Assembly: GCF_021462225.1 (NCBI RefSeq)
Contig: NC_061794.1
Location: 45,136,914 to 45,200,913 of the forward strand
DNA length: 64,000 nt
Source: Girardinichthys multiradiatus
Taxonomy: Eukaryota; Chordata; Actinopteri; Cyprinodontiformes; Goodeidae
Reading direction: 5' to 3'
In this document: positions 10,998 through 22,723 of the stretch, in pieces
Layout of the letters: every line of letters starts with the position of its first letter
Numbering within the stretch: the stretch's first letter is position 1
Notes under the pieces: generated by a model
What the model was told of the DNA's origin: nothing
Databases searched by the model: none
The model's input: the letters and a program-made list of their open reading frames with translations, nothing else
Made by a program: the position numbers and the translations under genes

Positions 10998-12585
10998 CAG
11001 GTCCTTCTCAAAATATTAGCATATTGTGATAAAGTTCATTATTTTCTATAATGTAATGATGAAAATTTAACATTCATATATTTTAGATTCATTGCACATT
11101 AACTGAAATATTTCAGGTCTTTTATTGTCTTAATACGCATGATTGTGGCATACAGCTCATGAAAACCCAAAATTCCTATCTCACAAAATTAGCATATTTC
11201 ATCCGACCAATAAAAGAAAAGTGTTTTTAATACAAAAAAGGTCAACCTTCAAATAATCATGTACAGTTATGCACTCAATACTTGGTCGGGAATCCTTTTG
11301 CAGAAATGACTGCTTCAATGCGGCGTGGCATGGAGGCAATCAGCCTGTGGCACTGCTGAGGTCTTATGGAGGCCCAGGATGCTTCGATAGCGGCCTTTAG
11401 CTCATCCAGAGTGTTGGGTCTTGAGTCTCTCAACGTTCTCTTCACAATATCCCACAGATTCTCTATGGGGTTCAGGTCAGGAGAGTTGGCAGGCCAATTG
11501 AGCACAGTGATACCATGGTCAGTAAACCATTTACCAGTGGTTTTGGCACTGTGAGCAGGTGCCAGGTCGTGCTGAAAAATGAAATCTTCATCTCCATAAA
11601 GCTTTTCAGCAGATGGAAGCATGAAGTGCTCCAAAATCTCCTGATAGCTAGCTGCATTGACCCTGCCCTTGATAAAACACAGTGGACCAACACCAGCAGC
11701 TGACACGGCACCCCAGGCCATCACTGACTGTGGGTACTTGACACTGGACTTCTGGCATTTCGGCATTTCCTTCTCCCCAGTCTTCCTCCAGACTCTGGCA
11801 CCTTGATTTCCGAATGACATGCAGAATTTGCTTTCATCCGAAAAAAGTACTTTGGACCACTGAGCAACAGTCCAGTGCTGCTTCTCTGTAGCCCAGGTCA
11901 GGCGCTTCTGCCGCTGTTTCTGGTTCAAAAGTGGCTTGACCTGGGGATTGCGGCACCTGTAGCCCATTTCCTGCACACGCTGGCTCTGGATGTTTCTACT
12001 CCAGACTCAGTCCACTGCTTCCGCAGGTCCCCCAAGGTCTGGAATGGGACCTTCTCCACAATCTTCCTCAGGGTCCGGTCAACTCTTCTCGTTCTGCCAC
12101 ACTTTTTCCTTCCCACAGTCTTCCCACTGAGGTGCCTTGATACAGCACTCTGGGAACAGCCTATTCGTTCAGAAATTTATTTCTGTGTCTTACCCTCTTG
12201 CTTGAGGGTGTCAATAGTGGCCTTCTGGACAGCAGTCAGGTCGGCAGTCTTACTCATGATTGGGGTTTTGAGTGATGAACCAGGCCGGGAGTTTTAAAGG
12301 CCTCTGGAATCTTTTGCAGGTGTTTAGAGTTAACTCGTTGATTCAGATGATTAGGTTCATAGCTCGTTTAGAGACCCTTTTAATGATATGCTAATTTTGT
12401 GAGATAGGAATTTTGGGTTTTCATGAGCTGTATGCCAAAATCATCCGTATTAAGACAATAAAAGACCTGAAATATTTCAGTTAGTGTGCAATGAATCTAA
12501 AATATATGAATGTTAAATTTTCATCATTACATTATGGAAAATAATGAACTTTATCACAATATGCTAATATTTTGAGAAGGACCTG
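10998..12585 (-). mobile_element. Tc1 copy A, inserted in ERV pol
   Basis: Full-length element of 1,588 bp flanked by TA on both sides (10,996-10,997 and 12,586-12,587). Terminal inverted repeats of about 200 bp begin CAGGTCCTTCTCAAAATATT at each end. Each repeat holds an outer and an inner copy of a short motif around AAA(T)TTAGCATAT, the IR/DR layout of Sleeping Beauty-like Tc1 elements. The transposase inside is broken. It separates the RNase H part of ERV pol (right) from the integrase part (left), so it is younger than the ERV. Confidence 0.93.
11275..12257 (-). pseudogene. Tc1 transposase, copy A, broken
   Basis: Same protein family as the intact copy D at 36,309-37,313 (334 aa). From the ATG at 12,257 the first helix-turn-helix begins, but codon 27 is TAA where D has GAA. 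A deletion removes the KRCTT part of the basic linker near 12,090, and a frameshift follows near 11,980 around residue 100. The last 233 codons (11,976-11,275) are open and keep all three catalytic residues of the DDE domain (SDESKF, QHDLAPAH, LNPIEN). The premature TAA is shared with copy B, whereas the 42-bp deletion of B and C is absent here. Confidence 0.9.
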
Positions 12586-12599
12586 TATGTATCTGTCCT

Positions 12600-14300
12600 A
12601 CCATTCCTCCCCGTGAGACATGTGAAACACAATGGCTCAATATTGCCGCTCATTTATATCGGTTCTTTGGTAGGACAGGTTTATTATCTGGTCAAATATA
12701 GATTTCATCTTTTTATGCAGCTCCATGTTTTTTTTTCTTCTTTTTTCTTCCACATTTCTATCTCCTGTAGTGGGCTTTGTTGTTGCATTTCTTTTAACGC
12801 TGTATCTTTTGTCACCAATGCATATCCTGTTTGTGTCTTGCCTCTCTCATCGTTTTTGGAGAAATCATTCACATAAACTATTTCGTTATCCTGCAAATCA
12901 CTTCTAGTTTTTTCTTCTTTTTTTGCTAATTCTTGACAATCATGTTGAATTCCATCTTCAGGTGTGGGTAACAATGTTGCTGAGTTTAAAGTGGTGCACC
13001 TTTCTATAGTTAAGTGTGGTTGTCACAGTAAGGTTGACATGCAGAACAAATGTCTGGCAGGTGATAGAAAGGTCATATTTGTTTGCAGTAATAATGCTGA
13101 AACTGCATGGGGAACTCTTAAAGTTAAAAGGTGAAACAACACTATTGTAGCACTGACTTCAACTGCCATTGAGGCTGCAATTACAGCTCTCACACAATAT
13201 GGTTGCGCACACGCAACTCTGTCTAGTTTTGAGGGGAGAAATAGGCTATTGGTTTCAGTTTATCTCCATGTTGTTGAACCAGAACTGAAGTCATAAAATG
13301 TCCCTTGCAATCTACCATCTGAACAAATGGTTTACTATAGTCTGGTAATGCTAAAGCAGTACTGGAAACTAGAACTTGTTTTATGTTGGTAAATGCTTCT
13401 TCAGCTTCTACACTCCATTTCAGTTCAGACGTCATTTTCAGCTCTTCCTCATACATTAGTTTGTTTAATGGAGTTACTATTTCTGCATAATTTGGCACCC
13501 AGTTTCTACAATAATTAGTTAGTCCAAGGAAGGACATAATTTGCTCTTTTGTTACTGGTTTTGGAACATGTAATATTGCAGTCTTTCTTTCTTCTACTAT
13601 TGTGCGTCCCCCTGCGCTAAGATTGTGGCCTAGGTATTTAACCTCATTTTTACACAACTGAAGTTTCTTTTTTCTGACTTTGTGTCCCTTTTCTGCTAAA
13701 TGTTTTAATAATGCTATTGTGTCATTTTTAAAGGTCTCCTCATCAGGAGAGGCTAATAGCACATCATCAACATATAATCAACCCTGACTACCTCCTGGAG
13801 GGTCAAACTTGGCCATACTTGCACTCATTACCTGAGAGTAAATAGTTGGACTTTCACAGTAGCCTTCAGGTAGTCTGGTATAAGTATATATTTGTCCCTC
13901 AAAGGTGAATGCAAACCAGAACTGACTATCTTTATCTATAGGTACAGAGAATGCATTTCTTATATCAACTATAGTAAATATCTGGTCTTAGGGAATTTAA
14001 TAATGTATAATGATCAGGAACACACGGTGCTCTCTGAACAACTGCATTATTAACTGCCTGTAAGTCTTGTACCATGCACCATCCTGTTGATGAAGCTTGT
14101 TTTTTAAGTGGAAAAATGGGGGTGTTACATGGTGAGTCCTCACATTTTATTATCACCCCTGCAGTCATTAAATCTTTTATTACTGGTTTTATTCCTTCAT
14201 GTGCATCATATTTCAAAGGGTATTGTTTTACACTGGGCCTGTATTCTGTTTTTGCTCTAATTTGGACAGGTAACACTCCTTTTACTAAACCACATCAGTA
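12600..14300 (-). pseudogene. ERV reverse transcriptase and RNase H
   Basis: RT begins around 14,276 with a stretch containing YPLKYDAHEGI and the downstream block SPCNTPIFPLKK, typical of retroviral RT fingers. The catalytic YVDD motif sits near 13,770, with an in-frame TGA two codons upstream of it. 13,762-13,223 (179 codons open) covers the palm end, thumb and connection, including KYLGHNLSAGGR and FLGLTNYCRNWVPNY. RNase H follows at 12,974-12,705, where the first acidic block reads YVNDFSK, so the usual VDGS Asp-Gly is altered. Frameshifts near 13,960 and 13,220 break the gene. Confidence 0.8.
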
Positions 14301-14689
14301 GGGTCTGTTGACCATAACTTATCAGGGACTTCACTCAAGAACTGTTCCTCCTGTTCATTAAGGGATATTTCTCATTGATGCTTTGTATGCAAATGTATCC
14401 CTTCCTGCACTGTCACTGTCCAGAATAATGGGTTCCTAGTTAATCCTGTGGATGCACTGATTTCTGTATTCATTGTTGTTGCAAACCAGTCTGTGGCATC
14501 TTTTCCCCTCTGCACTATTCTTCCAATGTCCTGCCACTTGAGTTCTTTATCCTTGAATAAAGATATGTGTGGAGGTATCCACGTTTTGCAGAGCTTCCTA
14601 TTGTCTTCCGCTAACACTACTTCAGCAACTGACGTACTCTTCCCATCTGTATAAACATAAGTTACCATGACTTTGGTAGGGGTTACTTT

Positions 14690-15041
14690 AGTTAATTCTT
14701 CTTCATATGTTTTATCTGGTCCAGGAGTATTTTTATACCACATAGTAATATGTAGGTCATCTGATCTTGTAGTCGAGTTATGACATTTCTTCTTTCTGTT
14801 AATAAAGCTGTCCCTATGTCTAGGGCTGGTTTGTTTGGAACATTAGAATAGATAGCTGGCATGACGGTCCATTGGGATCTCTTATCCAAACTGGTTCAGA
14901 CTCACAGACTTGTGTCAATTTCCCACCAGCTGACCTTACTGTTATTTGCTGATCACTAAGTCTGGAATTTGGGATTGTTTCTCTACAGGTGGTCCTGCAT
15001 GCTCTGGTATCACAAAGAAAAGTAATTGATTTTCCATTCAA
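14690..15041 (-). pseudogene. ERV protease
   Basis: Aspartic protease of the retroviral type, between gag and RT. The flap-side reading 15,041-14,820 contains FLCDTRACRT, the position of the active-site D-T-G; the Gly is Arg here, which should abolish activity. A continuation in another frame (14,889-14,692) corresponds to the C-terminal half. The stretch 14,743-14,372 (123 codons open) is the linker toward RT; I recognise no separate domain in it. Confidence 0.65.
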
Positions 15042-15199
15042 CAGTAAGGTAACTTCAGGTTTAATGCTATCTACAGAGAGAAGGTCCTAGAAATTTAGGA
15101 GGACATATTTCCCCTGTGTTTTTGGTTTTTTGTTTTTATCGGCGTCTGAGGTACTAGGAACAATTTCACTTGTTTTCTGTCCTAGTCATGCTGAATCAT

Positions 15200-16565
15200 T
15201 ATTTCTCCTCTCAGGACAATCTCTGATCAGATGTCCTTCTTTCCCACAACACCAACACCCTGCGATTTTGTCCTCTGCCTCTAAATCTTCCTCTGTTGTT
15301 TTAATAATAAATCTGTTCTTCTTCTTCTTCTTGCTGAAAAAGGTGCTGGCTATATTTTAATGTTTTTTTTATTTTTTATCCTGCATTACTTTTCTGCATG
15401 GAGGGCATGATTAACATAGTCTTCTAGATTTGCTGTGGGGAACCCTATAAAATGTCTCCTTACCCAGGTATTAATTGCATCCCTGGAACCAGCATATAGT
15501 GCATTTTTTAACTGCTGTCGATAAGCTCCTTGCTCGTTTTCATCTTCTTGTAGACCACTGTGTATTTTAAACACTTTTATCAGTCTAATCCTATATTCTT
15601 CAAAAGGTTCTTCCTCTTTTTGTTTCACTCAGGCTATTTCTGCGTAGTCAGCTCTGCGTCTGTATCTAACTGTAAGCCTATTGATTAATCCCCTCACTCT
15701 GTTTGTTCTGCTGTTAAAAAGAGTAAAATATTTTCTAAGGTTTACACAAAAAAAACGTGTCATGCCATGAACCTCCGTGACAAGTTGTATTAACAGCCTT
15801 GAGCGTCTCAAACAATAATAAAAAAAATAAACACAAATAAAACATACATGAGGTACAGCCATGGTGGGGATGGATTTACTCACCAAAGGGACTCATTTTA
15901 GTCCATCCAATCCTGTCAAACCTCATCAGATCTTTGGTACAAAACAAAAGCTTTCCACATACTCTTTTTACTCACTTTCTTTTGTCCTGCTGTTTTACTT
16001 TGCAAGTCTATCAAAAATTACTTCTTAGCCCTCTGACCTTTTCTGCTTTCCACAAAAACGTCCATTCTTATCTCCTGCATCACATCTCTCTCTTTTTAGT
16101 TACTTTTAACCAATACTCTACATCATCATAACCTTCTTTGTCCATTTTTCTTAAATCACGTGTACTTTTAATGTACTTTTAATTATTGCATCCTATAGAT
16201 TAACACATTTTTTAGAGCTTAAACGACCATCATAATGATATGTGGTTATCCATTTATCTAAATATTTTAATTTTAATATTTTAATTTGAATCTGTGCTTC
16301 TATAAATTTCCAATCTTTGCATTATTATTCATTTTTAGTTTAATTTTACTCTCCCCTTTTCCCATTTTTTTATTTTTTTATTTAAATTTGGTCCAGCATC
16401 TAAATACCTAGGGTATTCTAAATGCTGGATTATTCTGCTCAGTAGGGTGACAGAAAAATCTCCTTTTGTGGTAATTCTCACTTCAACTCTTTTGAGTAGA
16501 AAAGTCTTGCCTTTGCATCCACAAAGGTTAGTCACTTTCCATCCCACTGTTTTGGTATGAGGCAA
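15200..16565 (-). pseudogene. ERV gag (matrix, capsid, nucleocapsid)
   Basis: The probable start is the ATG at 16,565, about 180 bp downstream of the primer site; the first 76 codons would be matrix but have no clear motif. The capsid C-terminal region lies at about 15,650-15,386, with FEEYRIRL, then a GAYRQQLKNA block and NLEDYVNHALHAE, a pattern typical of gammaretroviral-type capsid. A CCHC zinc knuckle (C-x2-C-x4-H-x4-C, reading CWCCGKEGHLIRDC) is at about 15,213-15,258. Stops and frameshifts separate these parts. Gag would assemble the particle and package RNA. Confidence 0.7.
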
Positions 16566-16741
16566 AACCTAGTGGTTTAAATCCTCCATTCATTTCTCAC
16601 ATGCACACATTTTTAAACGCGGAATTGTCTTAGCATTTTTGTTTAAAATACTTAAACGTAGACTCTGCCGTTCTGAAAACACGGAATTTCAGTATTACTT
16701 CCTAATACTTAAGAGGACTCCGCCGTCCCCTAAACACGGAA

Positions 16742-16760
16742 TCCGGCTCTCGAAGGACCA
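16742..16760 (-). promoter_or_regulatory. ERV primer-binding site, tRNA-Tyr-like
   Basis: The plus strand reads tccggctctcgaaggacca, which ends like a tRNA with CCA. Vertebrate tRNA-Tyr ends ...CCGGC-TCGAAGG-ACCA; the match is exact for the last 11 bases, then two extra bases (TC) interrupt it, then CCGG matches again. It lies six bases inside the 5' LTR, where a primer site is expected. The tRNA comparison is from memory. Confidence 0.7.
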
Positions 16761-16766
16761 AATTAA

Positions 16767-17153
16767 TGTCTGGTTTAAACAACCTAAAATACTTATAACA
16801 TCACAAAAAGAAGAGAAAGACAAAGAATTAGTTATTTCACTCGCAGCGAGGAGAACGGACAGGGATGTGCTTTCAGTTACAAATCTCCTACCGCTCTGAA
16901 AACCATCTGTCCGTTCCACTCTTTTTATTATCTTTGGGGGCTCCCTAGTTACAAAAAACTTTGCTCTCTAAGGACGGGAAAAACAGCTGCATCGTAAACA
17001 GGTCATAAACACCATTATCTTGTAACAACACACTTCCACAGTCTCCCCATCCTTAAAATCAGTTGTCATCTGTTCAGCGCAATCAGTCTTCATCTTTATG
17101 ACCTCCTCAACTGTGACTGCTTCCTCTCCAGCTCCACCTTTGATCCTTGCCTG
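16767..17153 (-). repeat. 5' LTR of the ERV
   Basis: Second member of the LTR pair, from 'tgtctggtttaaacaacc' to 'ccttgcctg'. The inner edge is fixed by the adjacent primer site. The outer edge is where similarity to the left LTR stops. On the minus strand no canonical TATA box was assigned. Confidence 0.82.
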
Positions 17154-18485
17154 CAGACACACTCATCACATCCTTGAAAGCTTATAAAGATCAAATAGTC
17201 AAGTTAGAGAAAAGGAAAATATATAAAATAAATCTATATTCAATTATTCCAACAGTTTCTTTCCTGAATGTGTTTGCTGCTAGAACAGACCTTAGATAAC
17301 GGGAAGACTGAATTGACATTTGATGGAAAAACTTGATCTATTACATTAACCCCCACCACCACCTTTCTGTCACCTTAATATTTTATAATTTTAATTATCT
17401 AATTATGGTTATAAATCAAAACTAATTAGCTAATGTTCATAGAAGATAATTGTTCCAGCTAAAACAAATTATTTCTACTACATTACTGTGACAGTTTGTA
17501 AGCAGTAGCATTGACAAGTGGTAAGATTTTTGACCATTTACCACAGTTTTTAACTGGCAGACTGGTAAAATCTTTGACTACCAGAATGCACAATATTAAT
17601 AAATTTTCATGACATCTTCTAGGAAGGAGGGGTCCCACAGCTGGAATAGCTGGAATGGAATCGACATCATAGAAGAATAAAAGCCTGAACTCCTGCAGAA
17701 AGAATCCGATCATAGATTCCCCAAGAAGTGACAGTGTTCGTAATTACATCGACAAAGCAGTTTTCCTTCCACTGCCCCAAGAAAAGACGACATAGGAACC
17801 GTAGCGTCATGCACCGAACAAGCGTATCAGTACTGGGCAATAGCCCACTTCAGCCACTAGACAGAGAGTGCACATCTAATGTGCTCCATCGAATGTGCTC
17901 CACTTTTCATCAGAACTGGTCACAGTAAGAGGTTAAGTCTGGGCAGAGATAATTCCAAATTAATTATGGTAAAACTATTTAAATTTAGTTTATTTCATTG
18001 TGTTTTCCTTTGTTTTGTTTGCTTTTAAATTTTCATGCTGGAGCAGGACCCAAGTTTGTAACTTGAAGCCATTAGCGCTATAGGCTGTAAGTTGATGACT
18101 GGTAAAGAGTCATCAACTCCTGCTATGTTTGCCTATTCTGCTTTGGTTATGTTTTCCCTTCCTCTCCTCTCATTACCCACTTACAAATATGTCCGCATAG
18201 TCCTCCATTATCATCACGGCAGTCTGTAACTCTATTCAATCTGGCACCGTAATGGCTACTTAACACAACATTAGCAATTAACTGCCAAAAATGCAATTGA
18301 TTATTTTATCAAAATTAACCAGTGCTTATTTGTTAGCTTTTATAGCCAATTTAGCCTCATTCATGATGTCTCATAGCAAATCCTGGTTCTCAAACATACA
18401 AACTCATACTGAACTATGAAATCATTGCATTTTTTGTGATTTAGTTTTATTCTTGTTTGTTCTTGTTATCATTAGAATGTTGTGC
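17154..18485. other. No gene recognised
   Basis: Mostly AT-rich. Short ORFs at 17,483-17,713 (minus) and 17,728-17,928 (plus) have no recognisable motif. May contain retroelement UTR sequence ahead of the LTR-like segment at 18.49 kb. Confidence 0.4.
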
Positions 18486-18489
18486 TTCA

Positions 18490-18803
18490 TTAGTTTTCCC
18501 TAGCTTTATTATTGTCCCTTTTTACTTAGTAGTTTAGTTAAATGTCCCTAGCCTAGTAAAAGAGTTTGTTGACTAAAGTATTTTTACTGGAAGTTGAAAT
18601 ATTTTGTTAATAAATTCTTGCATTTTGGATAGAAATTGTTTGTGTTTATTCTCCAAGTGTGTGCTGGGCTTGCTTTTTGAGAACTCCAATACATGACTTC
18701 CCTCCTCCATCTATTCAATAATACCACTCCTCACCAGGCAGGTATTCATAAAACAATAACCGTCAGAGACTGAGGCTGTTTGGCTATAATTTCCTGATAA
18801 TCA
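18490..18803 (+). repeat. LTR-like segment with adjacent primer-site candidate
   Basis: About 270 bp here resemble 35,425-35,690 on the same strand: 'agtagtttagtt', 'agtaaaagagtttgttgac', 'ttgttaataaattcttg', 'aggcaggtattcataaaac' each have a diverged partner there. It ends ...ataatca (18,803), two bases before a primer-site-like tggtgccccgactgg (18,806-18,820), which is close to a tRNA-Trp complement with one base missing. No gag or pol follows, so this would be an orphan LTR. The left boundary is uncertain. Confidence 0.42.
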
Positions 18804-18820
18804 TTTGGTGCCCCGACTGG

Positions 18821-21395
18821 TTATTATTGATTAAAATGACAAACTTTATTAATGATTGCCTTCGGTAATTTTTAATAGTTATTCATGGCCACGCCAATCT
18901 ATTGTTGCACAACAACGCACAAAACAACCTGGGGGTTGTCAATGTGAAGAGGACAGTTACCCAAAACACAAGAGCTTTTCTGAAACAATGCTGTCTTTCT
19001 CATATGAAATATCACGTGTAGTTTTGTTGCTGGCAGTATGACTCAATGACTCCAGATGGCCTAAAGATGTGTTTGCCAGAAAGAACACAACCAAGGTCCA
19101 AAGGAAGCCTGACCTTCACTATGGTGCTTTCCCCCTCTGGATGTTGTTTTTTATGTTGTTGGATGTTTAGCAAAACAGAGAGAAAATTACAACTTAATCA
19201 CACATGCTTTAATCTATTCAAATGCTCATATTAAAAGTTACATTAACTAGACACCACTCGGGCTACACTGAAAAAGATCTTAGAGAAACTCTCAAAGAGA
19301 AAAAAAATTTTGTGTAATCTCTTAATTTTCAGTTTTTATTTCTTTAATTTTTATCCAACTAAAAATCTCAACATGTTAGCATGTGATGAAGGAATTATAG
19401 GTCTTGTGCTTTGCTGGGGTGCCTTTTTTAAAACTATTCAAAGGCACCCATCTTTATGAAAAAACAGTCTCCTACTCATGAAATCTTGACTGTTGGGTGC
19501 ATAAAACTATGTGGCACTTATCAAAAGATATATACATGTTTTTTGTAAAACTACTCTATGTAGATGTTTTACTTTTAATCTTTTAAAATAAAATTAAGGT
19601 CAAGGGTGTGGAAAATGTGCACAGCAACAAAAGAGAAAAAGGCATACAACTTTGATTTCAGTTTAATTGGAATGGGTCAGAAGCATTACAAATATTTTCA
19701 AACAAAACACTCTGCAGTAGTAATGTCTGTGTGGAAACGAAATACATGTAACCATTTAAGACCGATTGTTTTACTTTTTTTAGAACTAGCAGAATAGGTA
19801 AGGTAAAAGTGTGGAACAAAAAAAAATAATAAGTCACAATAGCAGGCAGGTCCCTTTTCAGCTCTTTGCTTTGTCCAACACTATCTCCAGAAAGTGCTTT
19901 TAAATGTTTTTAATTCAAGAACACATGTGAAGTATCCCCACTGACATAAAACCTTGCTCTTTGAATGATAATTTAACTTTCTACTACATGCACCGCATTT
20001 CATTCAAATGAAATGCGGTGCATCTTACTGATTCCCGGTTGTCTGTTGAAAGAAATAAAGAAAATATTAAGTTTTTCACTTCTTGCAAATGTACAAAACT
20101 TTTGTCAGATTTATAGATTAGAAAAGTATTGATTTACAAACCTTTAAGGAAGATCACTGTATCTTCTCTGTTGATCAGCTTTAGTCCCCCTATCACTATT
20201 CATGCATTTCTCCCTCCCATCTCTTACCTTGTAAGAGCATACCCACTTGGTCATTTTTTTTTCTCCCTCCAAATCTGCAGCACCTCCATCATCCCGGCAA
20301 CCCAGGATGATTAGCCTCGTCTCTCCAGTTGCCTGGTAACACGGCTAAGGATGATAGGCTAATTTTGCTAAACACTCTAGCCGTCCATGAGGGAAACAGA
20401 AGAAAGGGAAGATGAGTGTAAGATGATTGCCAGGTTATATAATATGTTGACTTTGTAACAGTTTTTGACAAGAACTTTCAAGGTGTTCATGTGGTTGGGG
20501 CATTTGAATTTATTCAAGTCTTCTAGGTTCCACAATAACTCCACAAAAAAAGATGTTGTATGTTTTGGGTAATACTAAACTATGTCTGCCATGTCGTGTG
20601 TTGTCTAAAACTGAACTGGACAAAAGGAAATGCAGCTATGCCAAAAGATTACAGCTAACTCAATTGTATGTCTGATTTACTGCTCCAGGCTGGAAAAATG
20701 GACTCTCCAGAGAGAAACCTTCCACACACCAGCCGGAGTCTGGTGTTGGTCTGCAGAGTTCTGCCAGCCAACAGGCTGGATGAAACTTGACTTGGTTGTG
20801 TTGTTATTTAAACATATTCCTGTATATGTTTCACGTGATATCTTTGTTAAAACATTGCTGATGATTCACAACGTTGATAACGTTGGAACTCTGAGCACAA
20901 ATTAACAATGTGTAAAGATAATTTGCATACTTCCAACTGTGTGCATCAGTTCCATTAGATATTTAAATTATTGTGGCACAGACACAAACATTTTTCTGAA
21001 TAAATTTAAGTGATAAACTCTCCTAATGCAGATCCTACAATTTACTTTTTAAGTTCATTGACTTAAAATTAGTTTCTGACGTTTTTTTAAAATGTCCAAC
21101 ATTTTGTACCAGGAAAATACCAAAGTAATTTCTCATAAACTGAATGTTTTTCTGTGTTCCATTTAAACAGCTCACCATGAATGGTAAAAAAAATATTTAG
21201 GATGACCACTTAAAAATTGAGAGTTTAGCAGTTTTGGTAATTACACTCATACTTAGCATACATTTTATTCTAAATTAAGTTAGTATGAATCTGAAGTTAA
21301 TATAACTTAGGTTTGTGAGCAGGACCATACCTCAACCACACCTCTAATTACCCAACAGCCTACTTATACCAAGCTCACCCAACCTTCACAGTCTG
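18821..21395. other. No gene recognised
   Basis: About 2.6 kb without a supported gene. Small ORFs on both strands (for example 20,630-20,905 plus, 91 aa) lack motifs and codon coherence. Contains a 36-bp near-perfect palindrome at 19,988. Confidence 0.45.
19988..20023. repeat. 36-bp palindrome
   Basis: Two 17-bp arms (atgcaccgcatttcatt and its exact reverse complement) separated by only two bases, CA. No flanking element was recognised. Confidence 0.9.
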
Positions 21396-21460
21396 TTACG
21401 TTCTTTCAACTGTCAGACTACCTCCGTGCTTCACAGCTCAAACTACGTTTCTGACTCACC

Positions 21461-22723
21461 ATGGATCCTGATCTCGCTCCTCAACTCAATTCATCTGAGT
21501 CAGATGACGACGTCCTTAACACTCCATTCGGTGGAGAAACCTCTGCCCTTCCAGTCAGACAAGTTTCTCACCGTAGCCATCTGCGCTCAGGGATCATTGA
21601 TTCTCAATTTCAGCATCGCTCCACAACTCCTTCACCTCGGCCTCACTCCGAAATCAACTCTCTTCATCCATCAAGGTGGCTGGCTTCCAGACCATACCAC
21701 GTATCAACAGCTCCAGCTTCCCCCCATGCCGGCTCCCTCTGTGTCTGAGCTGTCTCAGCTCTTCTCCTTTATTTCATCCCTGTCATCGCAGGCTTTACTA
21801 AACCCCCACAAACATACATCCCATCATCCCTCCATCTCTTCTTCTACCCTTTCTACTGCAGCACAAGTTTCAGTGCCTGCTTCATTTCAAGCTCCTCAGT
21901 TCATTCAGTCACGTCAGGAGCCTCATTCATCCTCTCTCTTGGCTTCTGCTCATTCATTTCAGCCAGTGGCAATTGCTCTAAGACTGCAAGGGAAGCTCAG
22001 CTTCCCCTGAAATGTCAAAAAATAAGAGATCAAACATATACTGTTGTGTGTACATGTCATTGACTAAATATGCGCTACAACACGCTCAACTTTTGTTCAG
22101 AATCAGCTTCTTATCTCTGGTAACGGCGCGGCTTTCCTCTCACTCATTCCCGCAGCTTCACAGTGCTTTAAACAGTGAGTTCAAAAATGCTGGGCTTTGT
22201 CCCGGCCATCGGACGCTCTGCGTCTCTGGGGGTCTATGGGGCTGTGGGCCGGCCTCGGCTGGCCCAGACGCTCAGCTTCTGCATGATGATTGGATGATCT
22301 GTCTGAGGTTGAATCCCTTTTGGATTGACAGCGAAATGAGCGAATCAGTGATCTTGAAATTGAGCTTCCCCTCCTTGAAAGACCAGCATCCGCCACTGAT
22401 TTCAGCCTACTGCTCTTCCTCCACCATTTCTTATGGTTCTTTCTTTTCCCCCTACCCAACTCAATCCCTCCTCGTTCCCTCCCCTGTTTCCAAATGTGCC
22501 TTCTCATAGCATCACTCCTTTAACCCTTACCACTGTAGTTTCACCCCTACAACCGCCTTCATCTACTCATTGCCTTTCCCCATTTCTCCCACTTTACGTC
22601 AACAAATTCTCCATGGTAATTATGTTGATTTAGCCTTACTTCTCCAGCCATCTCTCGCTAGTTTCAATCAGTCTAGGGAATTGCAGACTAGTTTAGGAGT
22701 CATGAAGCTAACCCACTCATTCG
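21461..22723 (+). pseudogene. DIRS-like gag, frameshifted and interrupted by a MITE
   Basis: The start is chosen at 21,461, where ccATGG sits in a good context; an alternative frame from 21,426 is open for longer (194 codons), so a frameshift lies in the first 200 bp. The product is Ser/Pro/Leu-rich, with SVSELSQLFSFISSL as its only ordered-looking part, consistent with gag of this order. The MITE enters at 21,963. After it, gag-like text (ILHGNYVDLALLL near 22,610) resumes and reaches the insertion at 22,723. No intact product is possible. Confidence 0.55.
21964..22398. mobile_element. Non-autonomous hAT (MITE), 435 bp, 8-bp TSD
   Basis: Starts CAGTGGCAATTG and ends with the reverse complement of CAGTGGCGGATG. 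The next 30 bases of each end also match imperfectly (GGGAAGCTCA shared). The 8-bp direct repeat ATTTCAGC lies immediately outside both ends (21,956-21,963 and 22,399-22,406), the hallmark of hAT insertion. It has no coding capacity. Removing it rejoins the DIRS gag sequence. Confidence 0.92.

Larger units (their letters stand above)
9040..17153 (-). mobile_element. Endogenous retrovirus, minus strand, decayed
   Basis: Two direct repeats of 389 and 387 bp (9,040-9,428 and 16,767-17,153) bound about 7.3 kb of internal sequence coding, right to left, for gag, protease, RT, RNase H, integrase and an env remnant. A primer-binding site lies just inside the right LTR. Tc1 copy A (10,998-12,585) interrupts pol. 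Every gene carries stops or frameshifts; the integrase core and most of env are deleted. Gene order and protease/RT sequence fit a simple class I-like (gamma/epsilon-type) retrovirus; finer assignment is not made. The two LTRs differ at many sites, so the insertion is not recent. A flanking target duplication could not be identified. Confidence 0.88.

Noticed and set aside
11366..12297. Plus-strand ORFs opposite the Tc1 transposase (also in copies B, C and D)
   Set aside because: They recur at the same place in each copy as shadows of the conserved coding strand.
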